Shown piece after piece: positions 1 to 5,398 of a stretch of 5,398 bases of DNA. The translations under genes and the position numbers were made by a program. Position 1 is the first letter of the stretch. Each line of letters begins with the position of its first letter. This DNA is from an uncultured Comamonadaceae bacterium (GTDB lineage: Bacteria > Pseudomonadota > Gammaproteobacteria > Burkholderiales > Burkholderiaceae), in NCBI GenBank assembly GCA_946482595.1, contig CAMLSD010000188.1, positions 1 to 5,398 of the forward strand, read 5' to 3'. The notes below the pieces were generated by a model. It made no database searches and had not been told where the DNA came from. It worked only from the letters and a program-made list of their open reading frames with translations.

Positions 1-30
1 GCGGTCCTCGTCAGATCACTGAACCTTGCG

Positions 31-68
31 AAATGAGTTTTGCAGGGCCGACGAAAACGCTCATTTTT
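31..68 (+). terminator. AT-rich hairpin with T-run, candidate terminator
   Basis: Bases 31-37 (AAATGAG) pair with 60-66 (CTCATTT). The stem can continue inward as TTTT 38-41 with AAAA 54-57 if bases 58-59 are bulged, leaving a loop of about 12 bases. A run of five T ends at 68. The T-run lies on the plus-strand side, so as a Rho-independent terminator it would stop a gene entering from the left. It also sits about 90 bases beyond the stop of the minus-strand oxidoreductase but has no U-tract in that direction. An alternative, shorter stem is CGAAAA 52-57 with TTTTCG 65-70. It could instead be an element end. The AT-richness stands out in this GC-rich window. Confidence 0.3.
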
Positions 69-154
69 CGGGGCTCGGCGCCGCCACGCCGTTCCTCATC
101 CGGTCGAGCACGCGGTGGAAGGCGGGCACCCGCAGCTGCACCCACGGAGCGTGG

Positions 155-1681
155 CTACCCCGCACGTCGAATAAGGTCGGCCGCCTTCTCGGCGATCATG
201 ACGACCGGCGCATTCGTGTTACCCGATGTGATCTGCGGCATCACCGAGGCGTCGACCACCCGCAGACCACGCAGCCCGTGCACCTGCAACTCGGCGTTCA
301 CCACGGCATCCTCACCCAATCCCATACGACAGGTTCCCACAGGGTGGAAGATGCAGGCGCCGGTGCCGCGTATGTGGCGTTCCAGGTCGGCAACCGACGT
401 AGCCATGGGGCCTGGCGCCAATTCGCCGTTCAGATGACTGGCCAACGGCTCGGCTGCCGCGATGCGTCGTGCCTCGCGCAGGCCCTCGATCTGCAGCGCG
501 AGGTCTTCCGGCTCGGTCATGTATGCCGGGTCGATCAGCGGCGCGTCCAGCGGGTCGGACGAACGCAAGGTGACGCTGCCCCGGCTGAGCGGGCGGCAGG
601 TCAGGACGCTGATGGCCATGGCGGGCGCCACCCCCCGTGCTGCGGTGACGATCGGCGCCTGTGGCAAGACCAAGAACTGGATGTCGGCCTGGTAAGCGCC
701 GCTTGAACCTGCGATCTTCATGAACAGGCCGGCTTCAGCCAAGTTGCTGCTGACGTGGGCAGGCACAGGGTTCTTCAGCGCCAGCATCACGCCAGCACCA
801 GGGTGGTCGCACAGGTGCCGGCCGACGGCGGACAGCGCATGCTTCACGTCGATGCCATGATCCCTTAGCGCCAGGGGGTCGCCGATGCCAGACAACATCA
901 GCAGCTTGGGCGAATCAATCGCGCCGGCGCACACGAGGACTTCATGCGCGGCATGGATGCGCTGCACCTGCTTCCCGTTGAAGATATCCACCCCGACTGC
1001 GCGGTGGCCGTTGAGCACGACGCGCAAGGCGCGCGCCTTCGTGACAACTTGCAGATTGGGCCGCGTCATCGCTGGTCTCAGGTAGGCGGTCGCGGTGCTG
1101 CAGCGCACGCCGTCGCGGATCGACAGGTGGTACAGACCGGCACCATCGCGACGATCACCGTTGAAGTCGGGGTTGCGGTGGTGTCCACAGGCCACCGCGG
1201 CGTCGACAAAGGCATGTGCGATGGGGTTCGGTGCGATCGGTGCCGTCACGGCGAGCGGACCACCGACGCCGTGCAACGCTGAGGCGCCGAGCACATGGTC
1301 TTCGCAACGGATGAAGTACGGCAGCACATCTCGCCAACCCCATCCCGGATTGCCCAGGTCACGCCAGTGGTCGAAGTCATGGGGGTCGCCGCGGATGACG
1401 ACCATAACATTGATGGCACCCGATCCACCCAGGCCCTTGCCACGCTGGCAGAGAATGCTGCGCAGCGCGTAGCCGCTCTGCACAGTCGTCGAGTAACCCC
1501 AGTTTTCCTCGCGGTCCCAGAGCAGCGGCCACTGACTCGGTTGGCGCACCATCCCCGAGTCACAGTCACCGCCGGCCTCGATCAGCGTCACGCGGCAGGT
1601 GAGGTCTTCCGACAGGCGAGCGGCCAGTACGCAGCCAGCCGAGCCGGCACCCACGATCACGAAATCAGCGCCTTTGACCAT
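155..1681 (-). CDS. GMC-family FAD-dependent oxidoreductase (choline dehydrogenase-like)
   Basis: A 508-residue flavoenzyme of the glucose-methanol-choline family, which oxidises an alcohol or related substrate with FAD as cofactor. Visible landmarks are, in order: the dinucleotide-binding GAGSAG at residues 11-16 with the ribose-binding acid E35 in IEAGG; the first GMC signature RGKGLGGSGAIN at 80-91; the second GMC signature GAIDSPKLLMLSGIG at 253-267; and the C-terminal active site HPVGTCRMG with catalytic H446, then SGNTNAP with N490 as the usual His/Asn partner. It ends with the AEKAADLI helix typical of the family. Length is slightly short of the common 530-560 but nothing essential is missing. 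The ATG is preceded by GAGGAG at a 6-base gap, supporting this start. No signal peptide is seen, so a cytoplasmic enzyme is likely. No betaine-aldehyde dehydrogenase or BetI-type regulator lies alongside, so choline is not supported over other alcohols and the substrate is unknown. Confidence 0.93.
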   Translation of the reverse strand: MVKGADFVIVGAGSAGCVLAARLSEDLTCRVTLIEAGGDCDSGMVRQPSQWPLLWDREENWGYSTTVQSGYALRSILCQRGKGLGGSGAINVMVVIRGDPHDFDHWRDLGNPGWGWRDVLPYFIRCEDHVLGASALHGVGGPLAVTAPIAPNPIAHAFVDAAVACGHHRNPDFNGDRRDGAGLYHLSIRDGVRCSTATAYLRPAMTRPNLQVVTKARALRVVLNGHRAVGVDIFNGKQVQRIHAAHEVLVCAGAIDSPKLLMLSGIGDPLALRDHGIDVKHALSAVGRHLCDHPGAGVMLALKNPVPAHVSSNLAEAGLFMKIAGSSGAYQADIQFLVLPQAPIVTAARGVAPAMAISVLTCRPLSRGSVTLRSSDPLDAPLIDPAYMTEPEDLALQIEGLREARRIAAAEPLASHLNGELAPGPMATSVADLERHIRGTGACIFHPVGTCRMGLGEDAVVNAELQVHGLRGLRVVDASVMPQITSGNTNAPVVMIAEKAADLIRRAG

Positions 1682-1687
1682 GAGCGT

Positions 1688-1693
1688 CTCCTC
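1688..1693 (-). promoter_or_regulatory. Ribosome binding site of the GMC oxidoreductase
   Basis: On the minus strand this reads GAGGAG, six bases before the ATG at 1681. It fixes the translation start, which also places the FAD-binding GAGSAG at the usual distance from the N-terminus. Confidence 0.7.
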
Positions 1694-1735
1694 GCTGCAG
1701 TCGAGTGCCCGTTGGCGTCTCTGTTGATCCAGCGG

Positions 1736-1764
1736 ATTAGATACTTCGTGACACCGCCTTGCAA
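1736..1764 (-). promoter_or_regulatory. Candidate sigma70-type promoter for the GMC oxidoreductase
   Basis: On the minus strand, TTGCAA (1759-1764) serves as a -35 box and TCTAAT (1736-1741) as a -10 box, separated by exactly 17 bases. They match the consensus at four and five of six positions. Transcription would begin near 1729, giving a leader of about 48 bases before the ATG. No operator palindrome is obvious around it. Support is sequence similarity and position only. Confidence 0.4.
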
Positions 1765-2458
1765 CGAGGGCGATGGGTCAACGGCAACTGGCTTCACCGA
1801 CCGGGACGATGCCAGTTTCCCCGCGTGCGCGCCTATGCAGCAGCGGTGCTCGACGGTACGAACTGCCGTCAGCAGCGCGATGACGGCGCTGACGATGGAG
1901 TCGCCGCGACCACGCCTTTGACCGGCAAGCCAAGTGACGGAAGCTTACGGGATTCAAGTTCAGCGCTGTGTTGAGCGTCTGTGAAACGACGCGACGGCAC
2001 ACCGTGCTCACCAAGCTCGCTGGCACACGCCACTGGCTCTCCAGCGAGCTGACCCTGGCCTACGACGGAAAGTGTCCGCTACTGACCTACTGAGCCTCGG
2101 GAGCGAAGGACAGCAACAGTCAAGGCTTGTGTGACAGTGCCCCCCGCGCAGGCCTTCGAATGCCCTCGTTGCCGCCGGGCAGGTGTTGCATAAGACTCGA
2201 GGGAGGAAGCCGCGGCGAACGCCACGGTAGTTGTCGCGCGCAGCCGCTATGGCGATTGGTTTGTGCTGGCGTTGCAGGCCGATAGGGCACGGCATGCCTG
2301 GGAGCCTATGGCGAGGCCTGCAAGCGCCCAGCGGCGTGCCGCGTCGATGCGGTGGCGACCGTTCGCTGGGCATCGACGAGCGCCGACGTAGCGATGCACG
2401 CAGCAACTCACCGGACGCGACGTTGAGCGCTGAGTTGGTCGACGGTGATCGAGCGCGG
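1765..2458. other. Gene-free stretch, probably decayed sequence and IS91 tail
   Basis: No reading frame here has a ribosome binding site or recognisable motifs. Open frames on both strands (minus 1778-2026 and 2008-2406, plus 1759-1974) give Arg/Ser/Pro-rich proteins typical of high-GC shadows. A plus-strand frame from 1938 to the TGA at 2091-2093 has a more protein-like composition near its end (SSELTLAYDG) but no upstream start, and may be a gene fragment. About 2150-2458 lies just downstream of the minus-strand IS91 transposase relic, where such elements carry a non-coding tail and a terminus. A small imperfect hairpin occurs at 2210-2227 (GGC-GAAC-GCC core). The element's exact end could not be located. 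Confidence 0.4.
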
Positions 2459-3127
2459 TCATGTTGCCGGCGGTGCCCGGATCGAGCGGTCGCGCAGGAA
2501 GACCTGAAGCACGTTCATCGCGTGGCCGCAGTGGGCGCAGACAAAGGTCGGCCCCGGCGAGTCGGAATCACCATCGGCCGGCGCTTGCGGCGCTGGGGGT
2601 GTCACGTGCAACAACTGGCGCGCCAACGTCAGATCGTCGCGCCGATTGCTGTTGGACAGCATGCCGTAGTGCCGGATCCAATGGAAGCCGCCCGGCAGGA
2701 CATGCAGCAGGAAGCGGCGCCTGAACAACCGCGATAGCACGTGTAACGGCAGGAACAAGCCAGGCCGGCAAGCCACCCAACTCTTGCTGCCGGGCGCCAA
2801 CCCGCCACCCGGCACGATGCCATTCACGTGCGGGCGGTGCTTCAGTGTCGAGCCCCAGGTGTGCAGCACCAGCGTCGCGCCGATGTAGGCGCCCAGGTGC
2901 TTTGGATCGGCCGCGACACGCAGCAGCGCTTCGGCGGAGATGTCGAACAGCAAGCCGTGCAGCGCCGCCTTGTTCTGGGACGCGATGTCGGCGATCGGTG
3001 CCGACGGTGTGAAGACCACGTGGTCGTACTCCACCGGCAGCAGATCGGCCTCGCGCGCATCCAGCCACCGCTTGGCCGCGCTGCTCTGGCACTTCGGGCA
3101 GTGCCGGTCGCGGCACGAGTTGTACGC
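2459..3127 (-). pseudogene. IS91-family transposase, truncated and internally deleted
   Basis: Relic of a rolling-circle (HUH) transposase of the IS91 family. Recognised from the zinc-finger segment AYNSCRDRHCPKCQ, the following AREADLLPVEYDHVVFT, then DPKHLGA, LVLHTWGS, IVPGGG, RPGLFLP, and the C-terminal HVLPGGFHWIRHYG with a final CAHC pair. Three defects are visible. The 5' part encoding the N-terminal zinc-binding region is gone: homology starts near 3127, and the open frame continues to an ATG at 3238 only by running antisense through the neighbouring Y1 element. The HUH metal motif reads H-V-N instead of H-V-H (codons around 2822-2830). About 100-130 residues are missing at 2711-2722, where VLSRLFRR joins directly to RFLLHVLP; in the family this segment carries the two catalytic tyrosines. 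The frame stays open, so it could be mis-annotated as an active transposase. Nickase activity is not expected. Confidence 0.88.
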
Positions 3128-3134
3128 GTTACCC

Positions 3135-3161
3135 TTGGGGTCAGGTCTTGCTTTTGCCCCC
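3135..3161 (+). repeat. Probable left end of the Y1 element (REP-like hairpin sequence)
   Basis: The stretch begins TTGGGGTCAGGTCTTGC and ends in CCCCC, so GGGG at 3137-3140 can pair with CCCC at 3157-3160 around an imperfect loop. From memory, GGGGTCAGGTCTTGC-like sequences commonly lie just upstream of REP-associated Y1 transposase genes. Here it lies 33 bases before the decayed start codon and a few bases from where IS91 homology stops, which makes it the likely junction. No clear inverted copy was found beyond the gene's 3' end. Confidence 0.45.
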
Positions 3162-3193
3162 GTCACCGCCATCGCCTCTGACAAAAGCACCCC

Positions 3194-4079
3194 ATTGCCC
3201 GTCCGTGACGCATCGAGTTTGCTGGCGCGGTCCATCACCTGACTTCGCGGGGTGATCGCCGAGAAGCGATCTTTGAGGACGACAGGGACCGGGAGGTGTT
3301 CCTGCAGGTGCTGGCGCAGGCCATGGCTCGGTTTGATGCCAGCGTGCTGGCCTGGTGTCTGATGACCCCATCACTACCACCTGGTGGTGGAGACTCGTCA
3401 TGCCAATCTTTCGCAATTGATGCGGCATCTGAATGGTGTGTACACGCAAGCCTGCAGCCGCCGGCACCGGGTGGTCGGGCATCTGCTCCAGGGGTAGTTC
3501 AAGGCTGTTCTGGTGGACCGTGACGCCTACCTGCTCGAGGTGTGCCGGTATGTGGAGCTCAACCCGGTGCGGGCACGCATGGTCGACGAAGCGGCGCAAT
3601 GGCCGTGGAGCAGCTATACGGCTCATACCGGGCGCGTTGCGTCACCGCCGCGGCTGGACACGCTGGCCGTCTTGCGATTTGTCTCCGGCGGTCCGGTGGC
3701 CACTGCGGCCGATGCGACTCGTGCTGCACTGCGCCATGCCGAGCGGGTGGAGCAAGGGCGCGGGGTCTCGCTGTGGGATCGCGGGCTGCGCCAGCAGATC
3801 TATCTCGGCGACGAAGGATTTGTGCGGCGCATGCAGTCGGTGGTGGGGCTCGCGCCCTCAGCGTCCTTGCAGTCCGTACCCCCGGTGCAGCGCACGCTCC
3901 CTGCGCGGCCACTCCCGAGCGACTTCGCAGGAGGCGACGACCGTGACGTGTCGATCTGGCGCGCGTTTGCCGAAGGGCGTCATACGATGAGTGCCATTGC
4001 GGTGCACCTCGGATAGTCGGTGTCGCGAGTCAGCCGCATCGTGCGAAGCCAGGCGCAGGCTCGGCCAGCCTTGCCGTGA
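3194..4079 (+). pseudogene. REP-associated tyrosine (Y1/IS200-like) transposase, multiply disrupted
   Basis: Relic of a Y1 HUH transposase of the class associated with REP sequences, about 294 codons. The ancestral frame can be followed end to end. It starts at 3194 as ATT-GCC-CGT-CCG (family start M-A-R-P, ATG now ATT), meets TGA at 3206, then continues RIEFAGAVHHLTSRGDRREA and onward to CLMT. Four bases at 3368-3371 (ccat) replace one Asn codon and shift the frame by +1. The metal-binding H-Y-H follows at 3372-3380, then the RHLNGVYT region, TAG at 3495, and CRYVELNPVRARMV with the catalytic Tyr codon at 3549-3551, then QWPWSSY. A C-terminal helix-turn-helix-like segment (TMSAIAVHLG, SVSRVSRIV) is split by TAG at 4014; the final stop is TGA at 4077. 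Catalytic residues survive as codons but no full protein can be made. The open stretch 3513-4013 could encode only the C-terminal half. Confidence 0.9.
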
Positions 4080-4095
4080 CCGCAACCCCGTGCGG
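4080..4095 (+). repeat. Small hairpin just after the Y1 transposase stop
   Basis: CCGCA (4080-4084) pairs perfectly with TGCGG (4091-4095) around a six-base loop, beginning one base after the TGA. It could be a right-end structure of the Y1 element, as IS200-type ends are hairpins, or a weak terminator; there is no T-run. A 10-base palindrome GCCTGCAGGC follows at 4110-4119. Stems this short arise often in GC-rich DNA. Confidence 0.2.
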
Positions 4096-4163
4096 GCGCG
4101 TGGATTGACGCCTGCAGGCTTGGCGCATCTCGATCGACCGCCACCGACCCCCATCCGCCAACC

Positions 4164-4168
4164 AGGAG
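4164..4168 (+). promoter_or_regulatory. Ribosome binding site of the Nudix protein
   Basis: AGGAG lies eight bases before the ATG at 4177. This favours 4177 over in-frame codons further upstream (the frame is open back to 3991). The extra upstream residues are Arg/Pro-rich and correspond to the tail of the Y1 relic read out of frame. Confidence 0.7.
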
Positions 4169-4176
4169 CGCAAGAC

Positions 4177-5184
4177 ATGTGGATCATCACCCCGATCGGA
4201 TTCTTCAGCGTTGTGCAAAAGCCCGGCGATGCCGCAGGCAACACACTGACGATCCGCGCCCGTGTGCGCAGCGATCTGGAGGCACTGCGCAAGACCTGCC
4301 TCCCCAGCATGGGCGACATTACCGAGAGCACGACCAGCGACTACCGTTTTCGGGCCGTTGCACCGAGGGCCGACATTGCGGCTGCCATGGCTTCCATGGT
4401 GAACGCGCTGGACTACAGCAACTTCAAGAACCAGGTCACCAAGGTCCAGGGCGCTGAGCGGGCGAAGCTGTACCACGATGTGTGGGACGTGCTGTATCGC
4501 TTGCAGTCAGCACCGAAGCAGGCGGCCCCCCAGGCAGCGGCACCGACACGACCCGGACCGACGCGCCATCCACGCAAGGATGACCACGGCCGTGCCGTGC
4601 ACATCAAGCACCCCAGCACCCCTTCACCGCTGGACGCATGGCAGCAGCACGACGCTGTGGCCACGGTGATCCCCGATGGCCCGATGCCGCCGAAGGTGCA
4701 CGAGATCCCCGTGACCTCCTGGACCGACGTGCCCACCACGCCAGAGGCCTGGCGTGACCTGGCCAAAACGCACCTGATCGACGAACCCGAGTTTGTCGTA
4801 CCCGCCGGGTACCGCGAGGCCGCCGGTGTGGTCGTGCAGGAAGGTGACGGTCGGTTCTGGGTGGTGGCGCCGAGCAATGCATTCGGTGGGTATCAGGCCA
4901 CGTTCCCGAAGGGCACGGTCGAGCCCGGCATGTCCTTGCAGGCTACGGCGCTGATTGAGGCCTTCGAAGAATCCGGCCTGAAGGTCCGGCTGATTCGCCA
5001 CCTGGTGGATGTCAAACGCAGCCAGAGCTACACACGCTACTACCTGGCGCAGCGCGTTGCCGGGAACCCCGCCGACATGGGCTGGGAAACCCAGGCCGTG
5101 ATGCTGGTGCCGCCGCAGCACCTGGCCCAGGTGGTGACCCATCCCAACGACGCTCCGATCCTGCAGGCCCTGGCCCAGCTCTGA
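4177..5184 (+). CDS. Two-domain protein: conserved N-terminal domain plus Nudix hydrolase
   Basis: A 335-residue, probably soluble protein. Residues 1-111 (MWIITPIGFFSVVQKPGD ... YHDVWDVLYRLQS) form a compact domain resembling a small conserved bacterial family that I recall only as hypothetical. A Pro/Ala-rich, basic linker covers about 112-140. Residues about 160-335 form a Nudix domain, a fold that hydrolyses nucleoside diphosphates linked to another moiety. Its box runs from G246 to L268. E261, E264 and E265 of the REUxEExGU core, which bind the metal, are present, but the first conserved Glu is M252 and the Arg is I260. Further landmarks are FGGYQATFPKGTVEPG before the box and TRYYLAQRV, NPADMGWETQAVMLVP after it. 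The substrate cannot be inferred. The frame is unbroken, so this is one polypeptide. It looks intact and under selection, unlike the transposon relics just upstream. No convincing promoter is seen in 4080-4163. Confidence 0.88.
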   Translation: MWIITPIGFFSVVQKPGDAAGNTLTIRARVRSDLEALRKTCLPSMGDITESTTSDYRFRAVAPRADIAAAMASMVNALDYSNFKNQVTKVQGAERAKLYHDVWDVLYRLQSAPKQAAPQAAAPTRPGPTRHPRKDDHGRAVHIKHPSTPSPLDAWQQHDAVATVIPDGPMPPKVHEIPVTSWTDVPTTPEAWRDLAKTHLIDEPEFVVPAGYREAAGVVVQEGDGRFWVVAPSNAFGGYQATFPKGTVEPGMSLQATALIEAFEESGLKVRLIRHLVDVKRSQSYTRYYLAQRVAGNPADMGWETQAVMLVPPQHLAQVVTHPNDAPILQALAQL

Positions 5185-5219
5185 CAACGCCCAGGCTGAA
5201 GCACCTGACGACTTGTCGC

Positions 5220-5251
5220 GCAGCCCATCGGCAAGCGCCGATCCCGGCTGC
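5220..5251. terminator. Strong GC-rich hairpin between convergent genes
   Basis: GCAGCC (5220-5225) pairs with GGCTGC (5246-5251) and ATCGGC (5227-5232) with GCCGAT (5237-5242). This gives 12 base pairs, an AAGC loop and a 1x3 internal loop. It begins 36 bases after the Nudix stop codon and lies about 40 bases beyond the stop of the minus-strand gene at the right edge, the right place for a shared bidirectional terminator. Neither side has a T-run, so it is not a classical intrinsic terminator; it may act as a 3' stability structure. Confidence 0.45.
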
Positions 5252-5290
5252 TGGCCCGCTCCTGAGGCCCCGTATCCAAGGCCTGGCGCA

Positions 5291-5398
5291 TCACCCCTCG
5301 ATCCCCAGATTGAGCTGCGCCTGTGCCACCTTGCGCACAAACCCGCGCACCTTCGCCGGGTCGGCGAACCGTAGCAGCGTGGCGGTCACCGTCCCGTG
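5291..5398 (-). CDS. C-terminal end of an unidentified gene, cut by the window edge
   Basis: Minus-strand frame open from the window edge to TGA at 5291-5293, giving 35 residues. It includes the stretch ATLLRFADPAKVRGF and ends in QLNLGIEG. The mix of hydrophobic, acidic and basic residues, and third positions rich in G and C, look like real coding sequence, unlike the Arg/Ser/Pro-rich shadows elsewhere. The hairpin at 5220-5251 lies where its transcript would end, and it converges on the Nudix gene. I do not recognise the family and cannot assign a function. Confidence 0.5.
   Translation of the reverse strand, partial: HGTVTATLLRFADPAKVRGFVRKVAQAQLNLGIEG

Larger units (their letters stand above)
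3135..4095 (+). mobile_element. Decayed IS200-like / REP-associated Y1 transposon
   Basis: Proposed extent of the single-gene element, from the REP-like sequence at 3135 to the short hairpin after the transposase stop. It abuts the 5'-truncated IS91 transposase on its left, which suggests insertion into or beside that element. The missing IS91 N-terminal segment was not found in the 97 bases to the right (4080-4176), so either a later deletion removed it or the truncation came first. The left boundary is fairly well supported; the right one is a guess. Confidence 0.4.

Noticed and set aside
61..154. Minus-strand frame continuing past the GMC stop (ending PSPEK, TGA at 61-63), possible lost C-terminus
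   Set aside because: It is in a different frame, and the GMC protein already ends at the normal family position after the AEKAADLI helix. No start with a ribosome binding site.
26..706. Plus-strand open frame of 226 codons
   Set aside because: Mostly antisense to the well-supported GMC oxidoreductase; no ribosome binding site, and an Arg/His/Gly-rich composition typical of a high-GC shadow.
1295..1921. Plus-strand open frame of 208 codons
   Set aside because: Antisense to the N-terminal half of the GMC oxidoreductase, with no recognisable motifs.
2008..2737. Open frames on both strands (minus 2008-2406, plus 2231-2737)
   Set aside because: Arg/Pro/Cys-rich translations, no start signals; the plus frame overlaps the IS91 relic in antisense.
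3141..3626. Minus-strand frame of 161 codons
   Set aside because: Antisense to the Y1 transposase relic, whose own frame explains the sequence conservation there.
4105..4133. Promoter for the Nudix gene (TTGACG at 4105-4110 with TCTCGA 17 bases on)
   Set aside because: The -35 box is good but the -10 box matches only two of six consensus positions; too weak to call.
3991..4176. Upstream start for the Nudix protein at 3991
   Set aside because: The extra 62 residues overlap the end of the Y1 relic in another frame and are Arg/Pro-rich. The AGGAG before 4177 and the family-like MWIITPIGFF start support 4177.
4624..5340. Minus-strand open frame of 238 codons
   Set aside because: Antisense to the Nudix protein and in a different frame from the coding end at 5291-5398; no motifs.
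1..5398. tRNA, rRNA, CRISPR array, or an intact defence or toxin-antitoxin system
   Set aside because: No cloverleaf, regularly spaced repeats or diagnostic motifs were seen by reading both strands.

Overview
The window is GC-rich, and long open frames appear antisense to every real gene, as expected of a high-GC genome. Gene content (a GMC-family FAD oxidoreductase, IS91 and REP-associated Y1 transposase relics, and a Nudix protein with a conserved N-terminal extension) fits a GC-rich beta- or gammaproteobacterium such as a Burkholderiales or Xanthomonadaceae member. That placement is an inference from remembered family resemblance, with no species-level evidence.

Layout: (1) 1-154 is non-coding, with an AT-rich hairpin at 31-66. 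(2) 155-1681, minus strand: a complete 508-residue GMC oxidoreductase with a good ribosome binding site and a plausible sigma70-type promoter at 1736-1764. (3) About 1765-2458: no convincing gene, probably decayed sequence and, toward its right end, the non-coding tail of an IS91-type element. (4) 2459-3127, minus strand: an IS91-family transposase relic. It still reads as one open frame but has lost its 5' part, its catalytic tyrosine segment and one His of the HUH motif. (5) 3135 to about 4095, plus strand: a REP-associated Y1 (IS200-like) transposase relic. Its whole reading frame can be followed through three stop codons and one frameshift, and it abuts the truncated 5' side of the IS91 gene. 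(6) 4177-5184, plus strand: an intact 335-residue protein joining a small conserved domain of unknown function to a Nudix hydrolase domain. (7) 5220-5251: a strong GC-rich hairpin between convergent genes. (8) 5291-5398, minus strand: the last 35 codons of a gene running off the right edge.

The two intact genes (GMC oxidoreductase and Nudix fusion) are transcribed away from a central block of dead mobile DNA. Nothing suggests that they act together. The block looks like an old insertion scar: an IS91 copy was cut at its 5' side, where a Y1 element now lies, and both then decayed. No RNA gene, CRISPR array or intact defence system is visible. The least explained intact object is the two-domain Nudix protein.
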